Of a stretch of 64,000 nt of DNA, positions 7,926-15,823 are shown one piece after another (positions within the stretch are counted from its first letter, which is position 1; the number at the start of each line of letters is the position of its first letter). Position numbers and translations under genes: made by a program. Below the pieces are notes generated by a model, which was not told the DNA's origin, did not search any database, and was given only the letters and a program-made list of their open reading frames with translations. The stretch comes from Butyrivibrio sp. AC2005 (GTDB lineage Bacteria > Bacillota > Clostridia > Lachnospirales > Lachnospiraceae), in assembly GCF_000424145.1 (NCBI RefSeq), contig NZ_KE384137.1, positions 520,594 to 584,593 on the forward strand, written 5' to 3'.

Positions 7926-10037
7926 ATGGGGCTTATAACACTTAAGCAGAATCAGGTCCTGCACAAAAGCGGCGACATAGTAGAAACCCTTGAGATAGTT
8001 GTTAAAGGGTCTGTTTCTGTTATCATCGAGGGTGAATCCATCATCGTCGGTGTAGGTGGTATTTTAGGTGCTCCCGAACATCCAGGGTCTGAATATGTCT
8101 ATACTTATACCGCTCTTGAGGATACATCCGTATTCTCATATCCTTTTAATTCAATAGATGATATTTTCAGAGTTGTCGCATCAAATCCTAAAATATCCCC
8201 CATCCTTGCTGCCCAGACAGTTAAAAATGTTGTTCTTAGCCTTGATAAATATAATGAGGATTACGACAACATTCTTGCAGAATACAAACAGCTTGATATC
8301 GATGAAGCAGATTACCCCATGATGGCGGTTTCAGTTGGCATGGAGGTCGAGGATTTTCCCGAACTTGATGATATAAGGCCTCCTGTTCGTACGCAGGCTC
8401 TTTCTGATTGGCAGGAAAAATTCTATCGCAAATTAAACGATAATGAAGAACTAATGAAGAAGACGTGCTATGCCCGCTCTGCAGACATATCAGACGGCTT
8501 TATTATGTATGCCCTGGAGGCTATTTCCTATACTGCGGCCTGCAGAGAACAGCTCACAGAATACAGACACGATTTTCAGAAACAGACAAGCAGATTCCGT
8601 TCATCCATGCAGCTTATACGCGCAAAATCAGATGATATGAAGCGAAATGGCGCAGACGGAGCTGCTACAGATATTGATATCAGGGATGCACTCAATACCA
8701 TACTTCAGTATGCCGATGCGGACGAAACTGCAACTGAGAACTTCCGCAATATCATTATTGAATTTAAGAATACAAAGACAAGATATGACACTTCGGATGA
8801 GAGCAGGGCCTTAAGGCGAAATGTGGCAAAGGACTACTACACTATTTACACCTCTGCATTCCTTCGCAGCCTCAGTGATCCTTCTATTCCGTCTGAAGTC
8901 ATGATGTTTTTGATGTTCGGTTTTGTGGACGAAGAGCTTGCAGGGCGAGAAAACACAAGGCAACTCTATGCCCTTATGAAAACCTATAAGCCTGATCCGG
9001 CCGGCCATGTTATGACCGTTTATGAATGGCTGAAAAAGGTTTATGCAATGGAGCTTGAGCCTTCAAGAAATGAATTCGATGAAGATTATTTCACTGCTCT
9101 TCGCACCTTAAAAACCAGCGGTGACATAAGCGAAGAACAGATGGAAGAAATGAAGCTTGATCCCATGGAACGCCTGAAATTTGAGATAAAGAACCTTCTT
9201 GCTCTCGGAAACAGAATGAGTTTTGGAAGGCCATCAATGTTTGTTCCTGTTTTTGACGAAGAAAATGTAATACGCCCTCTGGACGTAGCTTATGTAAATA
9301 CTGAAAAAGTGAATAGCTTCTATGAATATATACGTTCTATTGACTTTTCATTGTTCTGCAGGCAAAGTATCTTTTCAGATCCGGAAATCGGCGTGAATCA
9401 GGCATTTATCGACGAAGATGTGACGCCGTACATGATACTCATGCCGAATATGGGAAGCCGGGCTTCTCTATGGCAGGAAATAGAAGGAAAGAAAAGAAAT
9501 ACTCCCGCAAGATTTATCATTTCGATTTTTAACACAGAGACCTTTGAAGATGTTATGATACGTCTATGCGGCGAATTCCGTTGGGAAATGTGCAAGACAA
9601 TTCAGGGTGTTCACTGGAATGATGTCACAGATCCATCTCTCACATCAATGTACTGTGATTATCTGCAGTTTTATAAAAAGAACCACTCTCTTTCCACTGA
9701 GATGAAGGAAAAGCTCAGAACAGATCTTAAGAAATACAACAACAATTATAAGAATCTGTTTGTATCTGAATATATGGCTTATATTAAATTTGAAGCAAAC
9801 CAGTCCCCCAGGCTTAACAAGATTTCCAGGGAGATTATATTCACGTACTGTCCGTTCTCAGCTGAGCTTAGGGAAAAATTTGCAGATAATCCTCAATATG
9901 GTGAGCTAATAAAGAAATATACCGCACATATAAACGGTATCATGCGCCCTATTTCCAATATGATCAGAAGGATACAAAATGACGGCTTTGAAGTGCCTCA
10001 GGTTCTGAAGGATCAATATGAGTATCTTAAGAAATAA
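7926..10037 (+). CDS. cyclic-nucleotide-binding-fold protein with large unknown C-terminal region
   Basis: 703 residues from the ATG at 7926, chosen over an upstream TTG because aaaggag lies just before it. Residues 1-115 look like a Crp-type cNMP-binding beta-roll (LKQNQVLHKSGDIVETLEIVVKGSVSVII, then GGILGAPE). The phosphate-binding cassette is not clearly conserved, so the ligand is uncertain. The remaining 580 residues are mostly helical, soluble and acidic, without a helix-turn-helix, nuclease or membrane segment. I know this architecture only as an uncharacterised clostridial protein. A small DUF6472 gene follows after 20 bp and is probably co-transcribed. Confidence 0.75.
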   Translation: MGLITLKQNQVLHKSGDIVETLEIVVKGSVSVIIEGESIIVGVGGILGAPEHPGSEYVYTYTALEDTSVFSYPFNSIDDIFRVVASNPKISPILAAQTVKNVVLSLDKYNEDYDNILAEYKQLDIDEADYPMMAVSVGMEVEDFPELDDIRPPVRTQALSDWQEKFYRKLNDNEELMKKTCYARSADISDGFIMYALEAISYTAACREQLTEYRHDFQKQTSRFRSSMQLIRAKSDDMKRNGADGAATDIDIRDALNTILQYADADETATENFRNIIIEFKNTKTRYDTSDESRALRRNVAKDYYTIYTSAFLRSLSDPSIPSEVMMFLMFGFVDEELAGRENTRQLYALMKTYKPDPAGHVMTVYEWLKKVYAMELEPSRNEFDEDYFTALRTLKTSGDISEEQMEEMKLDPMERLKFEIKNLLALGNRMSFGRPSMFVPVFDEENVIRPLDVAYVNTEKVNSFYEYIRSIDFSLFCRQSIFSDPEIGVNQAFIDEDVTPYMILMPNMGSRASLWQEIEGKKRNTPARFIISIFNTETFEDVMIRLCGEFRWEMCKTIQGVHWNDVTDPSLTSMYCDYLQFYKKNHSLSTEMKEKLRTDLKKYNNNYKNLFVSEYMAYIKFEANQSPRLNKISREIIFTYCPFSAELREKFADNPQYGELIKKYTAHINGIMRPISNMIRRIQNDGFEVPQVLKDQYEYLKK

Positions 10038-10057
10038 TTATCAGGAAGGATTATTAT

Positions 10058-10234
10058 ATGCAAATGCACTGCGATGAATGTACTTATTACGAGTACGATG
10101 AAGATGATGAAGCTTATTACTGCGGAGTCGATATGGATGAAGACGACTACGCAAGACTGATGGGTAATTCCAAGAGTGAATGCCCATATTTTAGAAATAA
10201 TAATGAATACGAGGTGGTTAAACACCAGATGTAA
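10058..10234 (+). CDS. DUF6472 family small cysteine protein
   Basis: 58 residues, M-Q-M-H-C-D-E-C-T-Y-Y-E-Y-D onwards, with a strong Shine-Dalgarno sequence (aggaagg) 8 nt before the ATG. Four cysteines (CDEC near the start, C-G-V-D in the middle, and ECPYF near the end) in an otherwise very acidic, tyrosine-rich chain suggest a small metal-binding knuckle. The pattern matches what I recall of DUF6472, a family found mostly in Lachnospiraceae; its function is unknown. It follows the cNMP-binding-fold gene closely and is followed by a GC-rich hairpin. Confidence 0.8.
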   Translation: MQMHCDECTYYEYDEDDEAYYCGVDMDEDDYARLMGNSKSECPYFRNNNEYEVVKHQM

Positions 10235-10241
10235 CCCAGCA

Positions 10242-10265
10242 CCGCCCCAATATACATTGGGGCGG
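10242..10265. terminator. GC-rich hairpin between convergent genes
   Basis: Perfect 9-bp stem (ccgccccaa and ttggggcgg) with a 6-nt loop. No strong T-run follows on either strand, so termination efficiency is uncertain. It separates the DUF6472 gene from the ABC permease gene. Confidence 0.5.
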
Positions 10266-10279
10266 GCAAGTTGTTAAAG

Positions 10280-11311
10280 TTATTTAACTATCATTCCGGT
10301 CTCGCGGTCAGCGAAGACTGCTACCATTATCAGGAATACAATACCCATAATAAGCTGCTGCGTCTTAGGTTCTATGCCAAGCATGACCAGACCTGCAGTC
10401 AGAATTTTGTAGGTTAATGCTCCAAGAATTATGTTATAGAACTTAACCTTAGCTCCACCGTTTACAGGCATCCCACCAAGAACTAACGCAATCATGATCT
10501 GTGTCTCAAGCTGATTACCTGCAGTTGAGGTTACAGATCCAACTTTGATGCTATTGATAAAAGCTGCAAGTCCTGTTATCATTCCGGCGGCCATGTAAAC
10601 AAGCATCTTGGTTCTCTCTACTCTTACACCTGCAAATCTGGCAGCTGTTTCTCCCGCACCGATAGCCTTAAGCCTGTTACCAAGACCTGTGTACTGAAAT
10701 ACAGCAAATGCTGCAAGCAATATAAGTAATGTAAAGGTCAGATTAAAGGGCATGGTGTTATAGGAAAACACTGACTGACAAAAAAAATACAGACCAGCTG
10801 TGGCCTGTAAGTACTTCTGATATAATTTAACTGTCAAACTCCCGGTTATATTTGAAACACCATAAACAGGAGTTTTTGTAGTAGCATATGCAACAATACC
10901 TCTTAACAGATACATATTACATATAGTGACAATAAAGGATGTGATTTTTCTTTTCACATTGAAAAATCCGTTAACAAGGCCTATTATTCCTCCGGTCAGT
11001 ACTCCGCATAATACAGCAAGTACGATATTGAAGTTTGACAGAAAACAAACAACTACCGAACATACACCAAGCATAGACCCCTGAGAAAAATCAAGCCCTC
11101 CCATTGTCATAACCATGAACACTCCAACACATGCTATCAGCAGTACATAGGACTGGGATAACAGGAGTTTTAAATTACCTGCAGTAAATAACTGTCCCCC
11201 TGTAAGTACCGCAAACAATATCACAATAAATATGAATCCTGCAAAGGGCATTATATTTCTTATAAGAGCACGTTCCATAAACGGAACTGCTATTTTTTTA
11301 CCATTTTCCAT
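10280..11311 (-). CDS. sugar ABC transporter permease (RbsC-like), last gene of importer operon
   Basis: 343 residues with about nine or ten hydrophobic helices and the family stretch GGLDFSQGSMLGVCSVV of the branched-chain/monosaccharide permease family (BPD_transp_2). It would form the membrane channel with the other permease (12836-13783). Spacing to the ATPase is 16 bp. It is transcribed last in the order lipoprotein, binding protein, permease, ATPase, permease. The presence of two different permease genes suggests a heterodimeric channel. Confidence 0.92.
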   Translation of the reverse strand: MENGKKIAVPFMERALIRNIMPFAGFIFIVILFAVLTGGQLFTAGNLKLLLSQSYVLLIACVGVFMVMTMGGLDFSQGSMLGVCSVVVCFLSNFNIVLAVLCGVLTGGIIGLVNGFFNVKRKITSFIVTICNMYLLRGIVAYATTKTPVYGVSNITGSLTVKLYQKYLQATAGLYFFCQSVFSYNTMPFNLTFTLLILLAAFAVFQYTGLGNRLKAIGAGETAARFAGVRVERTKMLVYMAAGMITGLAAFINSIKVGSVTSTAGNQLETQIMIALVLGGMPVNGGAKVKFYNIILGALTYKILTAGLVMLGIEPKTQQLIMGIVFLIMVAVFADRETGMIVK

Positions 11312-11327
11312 TTTGTCCTCCCGGCTC

Positions 11328-12824
11328 TTATACCATCTTCGCTATAAGGTCTGTATCCTTAAGATCTTCTGATCGTTTGAATTCACCACTCTGCTTACCA
11401 TCTTTCATTATAATAATTCGATCAGCCATACCAAGAAGCTCCGATATTTCTTCCGATATCATAATGATTGACTTGCCGTCTTTTCTCATATGGCTCATCA
11501 TCTGGTAAATCGTAGCTTTAACCTTGACATCAATTCCTCTGGTAGGTGAATCCAGTATTATGATGTCCGAGTTTTTACCGATCCATCTTGCCAGGACGAC
11601 CTTCTGCTTGTTACCACCGGAAAGCGCTGACATAAACTGATGAACCCCCTCCATCTTTGTACTCATCTGCTTAGCATATTTTTCAGCAAATGCTTTTTCA
11701 TCCTTTGAATGAAGAATGTGATTTTTCTTAAGTTCCTCAAGTGAAGGCAGGCAAATGTTATCCTGTATGGTATCGTTTATGACAAGCGACTCGTTATCTC
11801 TGTCCTTGGAGGCATAAGCAATACTGTTATCTATTGCAGTCTTAATGTCATTTATCTCTGTACCGTCAGCAAGATATACATTTCCCTCTCTGTCGTAGGA
11901 AGCGCCAAACAACGCTTTTCCAACTTCATGCATACCACACTCTGACAAGCCGCCGATTCCAATAATCTCACCTTTGTGCAGTTCTATATTAAAATCATCA
12001 ATCTCTCCAGGAACAGTCAGATGTTCTCCTCTTAAAACTACTTCGTCCGAAATCTCTGTGCCATAGTCCGTACGATAGTAATTGTTACTCATCTCACGTC
12101 CTACCATAAGTTTTTTCAGAGCATCCGCATCAACCTCACTGCTTTTAACTGTATCGATCAGAACTCCGTCTCTGAGCACACTGATTGAATCTGACTGTTC
12201 TATAACTTCATCAAGGTCATGAGATATAAAAATCACACATCTGCCATCATCCTTAGTCTGTTTCATGACTTTGAAAAGTTCTTTACGTCCTTTTTCACCA
12301 AGTGCTGTCGTTGTCTCATCCACAACAAGTACCTGTGGTTTAAAATGCGTAGCTTTAACTATTTCTATAAGCTTTCTGTCCTCAAAATTGTATTTGTCAA
12401 TAACATCTGTTGCCTTAATGTAATTAAATCCATACGAATCCAAAAGCTCCTGGGCTTTTCTGTTCATAGCATTGGTGTTTTTTACGCAGAAGCTTGTAAA
12501 CTCTTTTTCCTTACCAAGAAAGATATTCTCAGCAACGGTAAGGCCTGATAGTGTTCCAATCTCCTGAACTATAATCGCTACCCCCTGGTAATTTCCATCA
12601 ACCTGATTCTTAGCGGATACTTCTTTTCCGTTTAAGGTAAAGGTTCCTGTATCCTTGTGATAGATACCTGTAAGACATGATGTAAAGGTTGATTTACCGG
12701 AGCCGTTTTCACCTATAAGTGCATGCACCTCACCTTTATAGAAGTCAAGAGTGACATGGTCGATGGCATGGGTGACGCCAAAATTTTTGTCGATTTCCTC
12801 GGCATGAAGCAGTACTTCGTTCAT
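11328..12824 (-). CDS. sugar ABC transporter ATP-binding protein (RbsA/MglA-like)
   Basis: 498 residues, the standard length for a double-ABC monosaccharide importer ATPase. Domain 1 has Walker A GENGSGKST (about residue 38) and a Walker B ending VLVVDETT. Domain 2 has a degenerate P-loop (GLSECGMHEVGKAL), as in RbsA and MglA, but an intact signature LSGGNKQKV and Walker B (IIILDSPTRG). It would power uptake by the two neighbouring permeases. It is separated from the genes on either side by 11 and 16 bp. Confidence 0.95.
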   Translation of the reverse strand: MNEVLLHAEEIDKNFGVTHAIDHVTLDFYKGEVHALIGENGSGKSTFTSCLTGIYHKDTGTFTLNGKEVSAKNQVDGNYQGVAIIVQEIGTLSGLTVAENIFLGKEKEFTSFCVKNTNAMNRKAQELLDSYGFNYIKATDVIDKYNFEDRKLIEIVKATHFKPQVLVVDETTTALGEKGRKELFKVMKQTKDDGRCVIFISHDLDEVIEQSDSISVLRDGVLIDTVKSSEVDADALKKLMVGREMSNNYYRTDYGTEISDEVVLRGEHLTVPGEIDDFNIELHKGEIIGIGGLSECGMHEVGKALFGASYDREGNVYLADGTEINDIKTAIDNSIAYASKDRDNESLVINDTIQDNICLPSLEELKKNHILHSKDEKAFAEKYAKQMSTKMEGVHQFMSALSGGNKQKVVLARWIGKNSDIIILDSPTRGIDVKVKATIYQMMSHMRKDGKSIIMISEEISELLGMADRIIIMKDGKQSGEFKRSEDLKDTDLIAKMV

Positions 12825-12835
12825 GTCTCCCTCCT

Positions 12836-13783
12836 TTACTTCACAACAACGCCCTTAACAGGCTTAATAGTCATAGTTACAATCGCAAGAAGAACAATAC
12901 CGGTTACAATGTTCTGTACTGTTGTCGGAGCGCCAAGTGCAACAAAGCCCTGGAAAAGTAGCTGAATGATAAACTCCCCGACTACAATTGCCACAACAGG
13001 ATGTCCATACTTTTTAAAAGCAAGGCCAAAAAACGTTCCCATAAGAGGCGGGAAGTTTCGGCTCATGGATGCAAGGTTTGAAGCACTAGTCATAGATGTT
13101 CCATAAGATATTGTCAGAATAGATTCAACCCCCACAAAGAATCCGCAGAGCACAAAAGCAACCACCTTATATTTGTCAACATCAACACCCATATTCTTTG
13201 CAACAACTTCGTTTGAACCTATCGCATAAGTATAGGTTCCAATCTTTGTGTACTTTAAAATAAATCCGCATAGGAAAAAGGCCAAAAGTGCAAGAATAAG
13301 ATTTCCCGGATAATCACCAAAGGCTCTGTACTGCGGTGCAAGAATCGCTTCTTTTCCATTAGTTGCAAAAATGGAAAGAGCCTCATAAACAAGTGACAGG
13401 CCCGCTGTCACGATAAGTGATGATATTCTGAATTTTATATATACAAGTCCGTTAAGGAGTCCCACCAGTACTCCGCTTATCATGGGAGCAACAAGAAGGC
13501 CCACATAACCGAAACGTTCACTCATATTTACCGCAAGCACCGAGGAAAGTACGATGTTTGCACCAACGCTCATATCAAAGGGACCCATAACACAAATAAA
13601 ATAGAGTCCGCATCCGCCTACCGCATAATAAAGAGCGGTTTTTAAATATGTCTGCAATTTATTAAAGTCCCCGAAGGTCTGGGGTGCCAGAATTTTAAAG
13701 AAAGCCCAGAAAACAAAGGCTATCAGAACCAGAAGGAGCATACCGTACCACTGGCTCTGTTTGAATTTTTGTAGCTTGTTCAT
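12836..13783 (-). CDS. sugar ABC transporter permease (RbsC-like), first permease
   Basis: 315 residues from the ATG at 13781-13783, which has ggagga just upstream. An in-frame extension further upstream is repeat sequence and is not believed. There are about eight to ten transmembrane helices, and the family segment GPFDMSVGANIVLSSVLAV corresponds to the GxxDLSVG motif of monosaccharide permeases. It partners the permease at 10280-11311. The gap to the upstream binding-protein gene (214 bp) is filled by a dispersed hairpin repeat and a three-unit tandem palindrome, which probably lowers permease expression relative to the binding protein. Confidence 0.92.
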   Translation of the reverse strand: MNKLQKFKQSQWYGMLLLVLIAFVFWAFFKILAPQTFGDFNKLQTYLKTALYYAVGGCGLYFICVMGPFDMSVGANIVLSSVLAVNMSERFGYVGLLVAPMISGVLVGLLNGLVYIKFRISSLIVTAGLSLVYEALSIFATNGKEAILAPQYRAFGDYPGNLILALLAFFLCGFILKYTKIGTYTYAIGSNEVVAKNMGVDVDKYKVVAFVLCGFFVGVESILTISYGTSMTSASNLASMSRNFPPLMGTFFGLAFKKYGHPVVAIVVGEFIIQLLFQGFVALGAPTTVQNIVTGIVLLAIVTMTIKPVKGVVVK

Positions 13784-13798
13784 AGAATCCTCCCATAA

Positions 13799-13850
13799 CC
13801 CCTCATCCGTCAGCTTCGCTGACACCTTCCCCCCTACCAGGGGGGAAGGC
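13799..13850 (-). repeat. dispersed hairpin repeat, copy 2
   Basis: Variant with the stem cagcttcgctg and ccttcccccc-taccag-gggggaagg. It lies between the binding-protein gene and the first permease gene, in the same orientation relative to transcription as copies 1, 3, 4 and 5. Confidence 0.85.
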
Positions 13851-13860
13851 ATAATATTAG

Positions 13861-14001
13861 TTGCCCCAACGCATATTAACATTGCCAGTTGAAAGGTATA
13901 ATATTAGTTGTCACAACGCATGTTAACATTGCCAGTTGAAAGGTATAATATTAGTTGCCACAACGCATGTTAACATTGCCAGTTGAAAGGTATGATATTA
14001 G
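13861..14001 (-). repeat. three-unit 47-bp tandem palindromic repeat
   Basis: Three consecutive 47-bp units begin at 13861, 13908 and 13955. Units 2 and 3 are nearly identical and unit 1 differs at a few positions. Each contains the palindrome atgttaacat (degenerate in unit 1) inside a longer imperfect inverted repeat (caac...gttg). The array starts at the stop codon of the binding-protein gene, which itself lies in the last unit. It would form a row of hairpins at the 3' end of that cistron. Confidence 0.9.
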
Positions 14002-15170
14002 TTACTGTGGCGTGTTATAACGTCATCGATTGAAAGATTTGTAGCTGCCTTGTTGAGTTCGTCAAAGCTGTAACCTGCCATTTCAGCGAGCTCTTCGTCT
14101 GTATAAGGATCATCCTTTACAAAGTACTTCTCATAGTTTGCATAGTCATCGGGAGATGAAACATACAGGTACGGGAAAAGAATCTCATAACCAAAGGTTC
14201 CTTCTTCCTTAACATAGTTGCCCTTTACTGCGTTAAGCACAAGGTAGAAAGCAAAAAGAGGATCGCAGAAATGTCCACCTGACTCGGCAAACATACCACC
14301 TGACTTAAGCTGCTCAGCAAGATCATCAAGGAAGTCTGTGGATACAACATCGATTTTTCCTGTAAGACCTTCATTAGCGTATGCACCGATGGAACCAACG
14401 AGGGAATCACCACCGCCACCTGCTACGATAAGGGCATCCATTCCGGGATTTGAATTGTAAAGTGACATAGCTGCTGCTGCACCTTCTTCAGAAGATGTGT
14501 TAGCATAAACAGGCTCTGTCATTGTTGCCTGGTCATCGGGATGAGCTGAATTCCACTCATCGATTGCCTGCTGATATCCCTGCCATCTGAGCTGGAATGT
14601 AGCATCACCAACTGTCCAAGCCTCAAGGCCTATTGTTCTGTCGCCTTTTTCAAGAAGAAGGTTAACAAGAGTATAACCGTTTGTTATCTCGTCCTCGTGA
14701 ACCGCACCAACATAGTACTTGGAATTACATGCTGTCTTATATACCTCCGGACTGTTTTCCTCTGAAATAATACGGAAGAACTGTGCGATGTATACCCCAT
14801 TCTCTGTACATGTATTGATAGCTGAAGTCATTTCGGAATCAGCTGAGTTACAGATTATAATACCCTTACATCCTGCTGCGCAAAGCTGCTCAACAGATGC
14901 TGTAACCTGCTCAGATACATGTCCCTGATCAACATACTGTACTTCCACTCCTGTTGCCTTTGCAGCCTTGTCCACAATCTTTTTGCACTGGCTTCCGAGA
15001 ACGTCTGTGGAGCTCCAGATTGAAACACCGATCTTAATATCCCCTGATCCTGAAGCTGATGATCCACCTCCGTCACCGGAACCTGCAGCCTTACCGCAAC
15101 CTGTTATCAGCGATGATGCCATAACACCTGCCATAAGCAATGCGCCAAACCTTTTAAAACTCTTTTTCAT
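13998..15170 (-). CDS. sugar ABC transporter substrate-binding lipoprotein
   Basis: 390 residues from the ATG at 15168-15170, which has ggaggg 10 nt upstream and gives a proper lipoprotein signal peptide (MKKSFKRFGALLMAGVMASS, lipobox LITGC with Cys25). A Gly/Ser-rich linker is followed by a type 1 periplasmic-binding fold (IKIGVSIWSSTDVLGSQCKK at its start, and GMDALIVAGGGGDSLVGSI later). It would capture a sugar outside the cell and deliver it to the two permeases. The ligand cannot be told from sequence. A two-component system of the YesM/YesN type encoded upstream on the same strand is the likely regulator. Confidence 0.93.
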   Translation of the reverse strand: MKKSFKRFGALLMAGVMASSLITGCGKAAGSGDGGGSSASGSGDIKIGVSIWSSTDVLGSQCKKIVDKAAKATGVEVQYVDQGHVSEQVTASVEQLCAAGCKGIIICNSADSEMTSAINTCTENGVYIAQFFRIISEENSPEVYKTACNSKYYVGAVHEDEITNGYTLVNLLLEKGDRTIGLEAWTVGDATFQLRWQGYQQAIDEWNSAHPDDQATMTEPVYANTSSEEGAAAAMSLYNSNPGMDALIVAGGGGDSLVGSIGAYANEGLTGKIDVVSTDFLDDLAEQLKSGGMFAESGGHFCDPLFAFYLVLNAVKGNYVKEEGTFGYEILFPYLYVSSPDDYANYEKYFVKDDPYTDEELAEMAGYSFDELNKAATNLSIDDVITRHSN

Positions 15171-15241
15171 AAAACATTTGCCCTCCTTATTTAATTTGAG
15201 AATATTTTTCACCGGATCATGCTATCAGCAGATCCGACAAG

Positions 15242-15694
15242 TTACTTTTTTAATCCCTTTACTTCAAATGTCTTACTCTTCTCATTTCCAAATACCACTC
15301 CTGCCGATTTGGCTGCAGTATCATCGTATGAAACGGAGACAATAACCTGCTCTCCGTTAGATAGTCCGGAATTCTTATCGATATTAAAAGAGATGGATGA
15401 AACTGCATTTATATATTTTGTAAGCTTTGAAAGGTCTTCTATCTCATCAAGTTCTTTTATCTTCTCCTCACCTCCGACCATCTCTGTTTCAAGTCCGTCG
15501 TAATCAACATACACAAATGCTGTTCCCTCTCCATTTGATCCGTCAAAAGAGACTGTTACGTAATCAAGGATATTGGTCACTCCATCCTCAGTATTTATTC
15601 CTGCATATTTTTCGTGACCGCATCCATTTATCAAAAGCATAAGAGCAATTCCGGTACCGGCTATAACTGCCTTTAAATTCCTTATTTGTAACAC
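15242..15694 (-). CDS. small lipoprotein of unknown function
   Basis: 150 residues starting at GTG (15692-15694), supported by ggagg 8 nt upstream. The signal peptide ends in lipobox LINGC (Cys25). The mature part is short, acidic and beta-rich with repeated VxVDYDG- and VSVSYDD-like strands, resembling an Ig-like extracellular domain, but no named family was recognised. It sits between the two-component genes and the binding-protein gene, 71 bp before the latter, so it may help the importer or the sensor. An intrinsic terminator lies directly in front of its ribosome-binding site. Confidence 0.75.
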   Translation of the reverse strand: MLQIRNLKAVIAGTGIALMLLINGCGHEKYAGINTEDGVTNILDYVTVSFDGSNGEGTAFVYVDYDGLETEMVGGEEKIKELDEIEDLSKLTKYINAVSSISFNIDKNSGLSNGEQVIVSVSYDDTAAKSAGVVFGNEKSKTFEVKGLKK

Positions 15695-15714
15695 CCTTAT
15701 ATCCTCCCCAAAAA

Positions 15715-15749
15715 TAAAAAACTTCGTAAACCCGTTATAGTTTACGAAG
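15715..15749 (-). terminator. intrinsic terminator after the two-component genes
   Basis: A perfect 10-bp stem (cttcgtaaac 15722-15731, gtttacgaag 15740-15749) is followed on the minus strand by TTTTTTATTTTT. It ends the response-regulator transcript, but lies only about 7 nt before the Shine-Dalgarno sequence of the lipoprotein gene, so the importer operon depends on read-through or on a promoter overlapping or preceding the hairpin. Confidence 0.85.
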
Positions 15750-15823
15750 CCATTGTATCAATTATATTTTTTAACTATTAGCACAATTTAGAAAAACTTA
15801 CTATCACTATTTTGAAAATCAAT

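Noticed and set aside
13784-13882. 33-residue N-terminal extension of the first sugar permease
   Set aside because: It translates dispersed-repeat copy 2. The ATG at 13781-13783 has a proper ribosome-binding site.
13861-14001. CRISPR array or plasmid-type iterons
   Set aside because: The 47-bp units have no unique spacers and sit at the 3' end of a transport gene; no replication gene is nearby.
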